From assembly GCA_905221325.1 (NCBI GenBank), contig CAJNCS010000004.1:124001-188000 (forward strand): a DNA stretch of 64,000 nt, in the 5' to 3' direction. The stretch's first letter is position 1. Each line of letters starts with the position of its first letter. The translations under genes were made by a program, and so were the position numbers. Of the stretch, positions 63,423-64,000 are shown in pieces. Source of the DNA: a bacterium (GTDB lineage Bacteria; Bacillota; Bacilli; Lactobacillales; Streptococcaceae). Under the pieces are notes generated by a model. The model was not told the DNA's origin. It worked only from the letters and a program-made list of their open reading frames with translations, and did not search any database.

Positions 63423-64000
63423 ATGGTTAAATTGATTCCGGGAAAGTTGCGCATGGAGGGTGTTACTCTCTATGAGACTGGCAACATTGAGATCATCAAG
63501 GAAAAAGGGAATCGCCTCTATACACGTGTGGCGGGAGAAGATTTGCGCTACAGTTTAGAGGATGATCTTGTTTTTTGTGCTTGTGATTTTTTCCAAAAAA
63601 GAGGTTACTGTGTTCACCTCGCAGCGCTCGAGCATTATCTGAAGAATGATGAAAAAGGCCAAGTGATTTTACAAGCCTTAGAAAAAGGACATGAAGAGCA
63701 AGAAGAGGTCGAAACCAAGGTTAGCTTTGGTGGTAGTTTTTTGGAGCGTGTCCAACCTCAAAAACGAGAGAAAATCTACACTTTGTCGGCTCAAGGTCAG
63801 GTAGAAGCTGGGACCAATCGCCTCCTTTGGACTCTCCGAATCGGTTTAGTTGATAGTCAAAAATATTATGTCATTCGTGATATCCCTCTCTTTTTGAAGG
63901 TTTTAGTCCATCGAAAACCATATATGATTGGGAAATACTATGAAAATGACTTGTCTTGGGATGCTTTTGATACAGCTAGTCAAGATGTTCTTACTTTTTT
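63423..64000 (+). CDS. SNF2-family helicase with SWIM zinc finger, 3' truncated by window
   Basis: The frame is open from ATG 63423, which has AAAGGGG upstream, to the end of the window (192 residues seen). A SWIM zinc finger lies at C52-x-C54, C63-x-H65. In this family the SWIM and a helical region come before a SNF2 helicase core of ~800 residues, which would be outside the window. It likely remodels protein-DNA complexes in repair or transcription. Its promoter has TGGTATAAT at 63390-63398. Confidence 0.8.
   Translation, partial: MVKLIPGKLRMEGVTLYETGNIEIIKEKGNRLYTRVAGEDLRYSLEDDLVFCACDFFQKRGYCVHLAALEHYLKNDEKGQVILQALEKGHEEQEEVETKVSFGGSFLERVQPQKREKIYTLSAQGQVEAGTNRLLWTLRIGLVDSQKYYVIRDIPLFLKVLVHRKPYMIGKYYENDLSWDAFDTASQDVLTF

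Noticed and set aside
1..64000. CRISPR array, tRNA or rRNA genes
   Set aside because: No spaced direct repeats of CRISPR length, no cloverleaf-type sequences and no rRNA segments were recognised.

Overview
The window is a low-GC Firmicute chromosome segment, almost certainly from a mitis-group Streptococcus (S. mitis, S. oralis or S. infantis type). The order of genes from trmK to the SNF2 helicase matches, as I recall it, the pneumococcal SP_1610 to SP_1523 block: cmk, folA-clpX-ysxC, rapZ-yvcK-whiA, cdaA-cdaR-glmM, dapB-cca-ABC-F, mntE, mgtA with its Mn riboswitch, aspB-asnS, rpsF-ssb-rpsR, the Cof-cyclophilin fusion, ppaC, a lysine-type murE, aliB and patB. Most of the window is housekeeping; two stretches look accessory.

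Layout. 1-1578: tail of an iron-compound binding lipoprotein and an esterase. 1622-2371: a PlsC-type acyltransferase on the minus strand. 2452-8776: a 6.3-kb insertion with matching inverted ends and an 8-bp target duplication. It carries a small winged-helix regulator, a leader ORF built on a pentanucleotide repeat, a fused nuclease-methyltransferase with its specificity subunit, and an IS1595-like transposase. 8821-18234: P-type ATPase, tRNA and NIF3 proteins, galE, a GtrB-like glycosyltransferase, LysM protein, cmk, folA. 18266-28756: clpX to degV, including RapZ-YvcK-WhiA and the c-di-AMP operon. 28908-33960: dapB, cca, ABC-F, MntE. 34130-36552: an AT-rich glycosyltransferase pair inserted between the two manganese exporters. 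36578-64000: riboswitch-mgtA and then conserved genes up to a truncated SNF2 helicase.

The most interesting part is the insertion. Its ends are TTATATTATCCAAT in inverted orientation, directly flanked by CAGTTTTA on both sides, and an 8-bp duplication is what IS1595-family elements make. Inside it, eight GACAA repeats sit in a 21-codon leader ORF. In the present register the leader stops just before two Rho-independent terminator-like hairpins that precede the restriction gene. Adding one repeat, or removing two, would put the reading frame through both hairpins and end it on the ribosome binding site of the restriction gene. This predicts a phase-variable, translation-dependent attenuator controlling a transposon-borne BcgI-like restriction-modification system. 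It is inferred from sequence only.

Other points are a probable siderophore esterase beside an iron receptor, four genes whose best promoter places the transcription start on the start codon (leaderless mRNAs), a divergent peptide deformylase, a tandem terminator cluster after rpsR, and a start-stop leader with a hairpin before an MFS transporter. No tRNA, rRNA or CRISPR array was seen.
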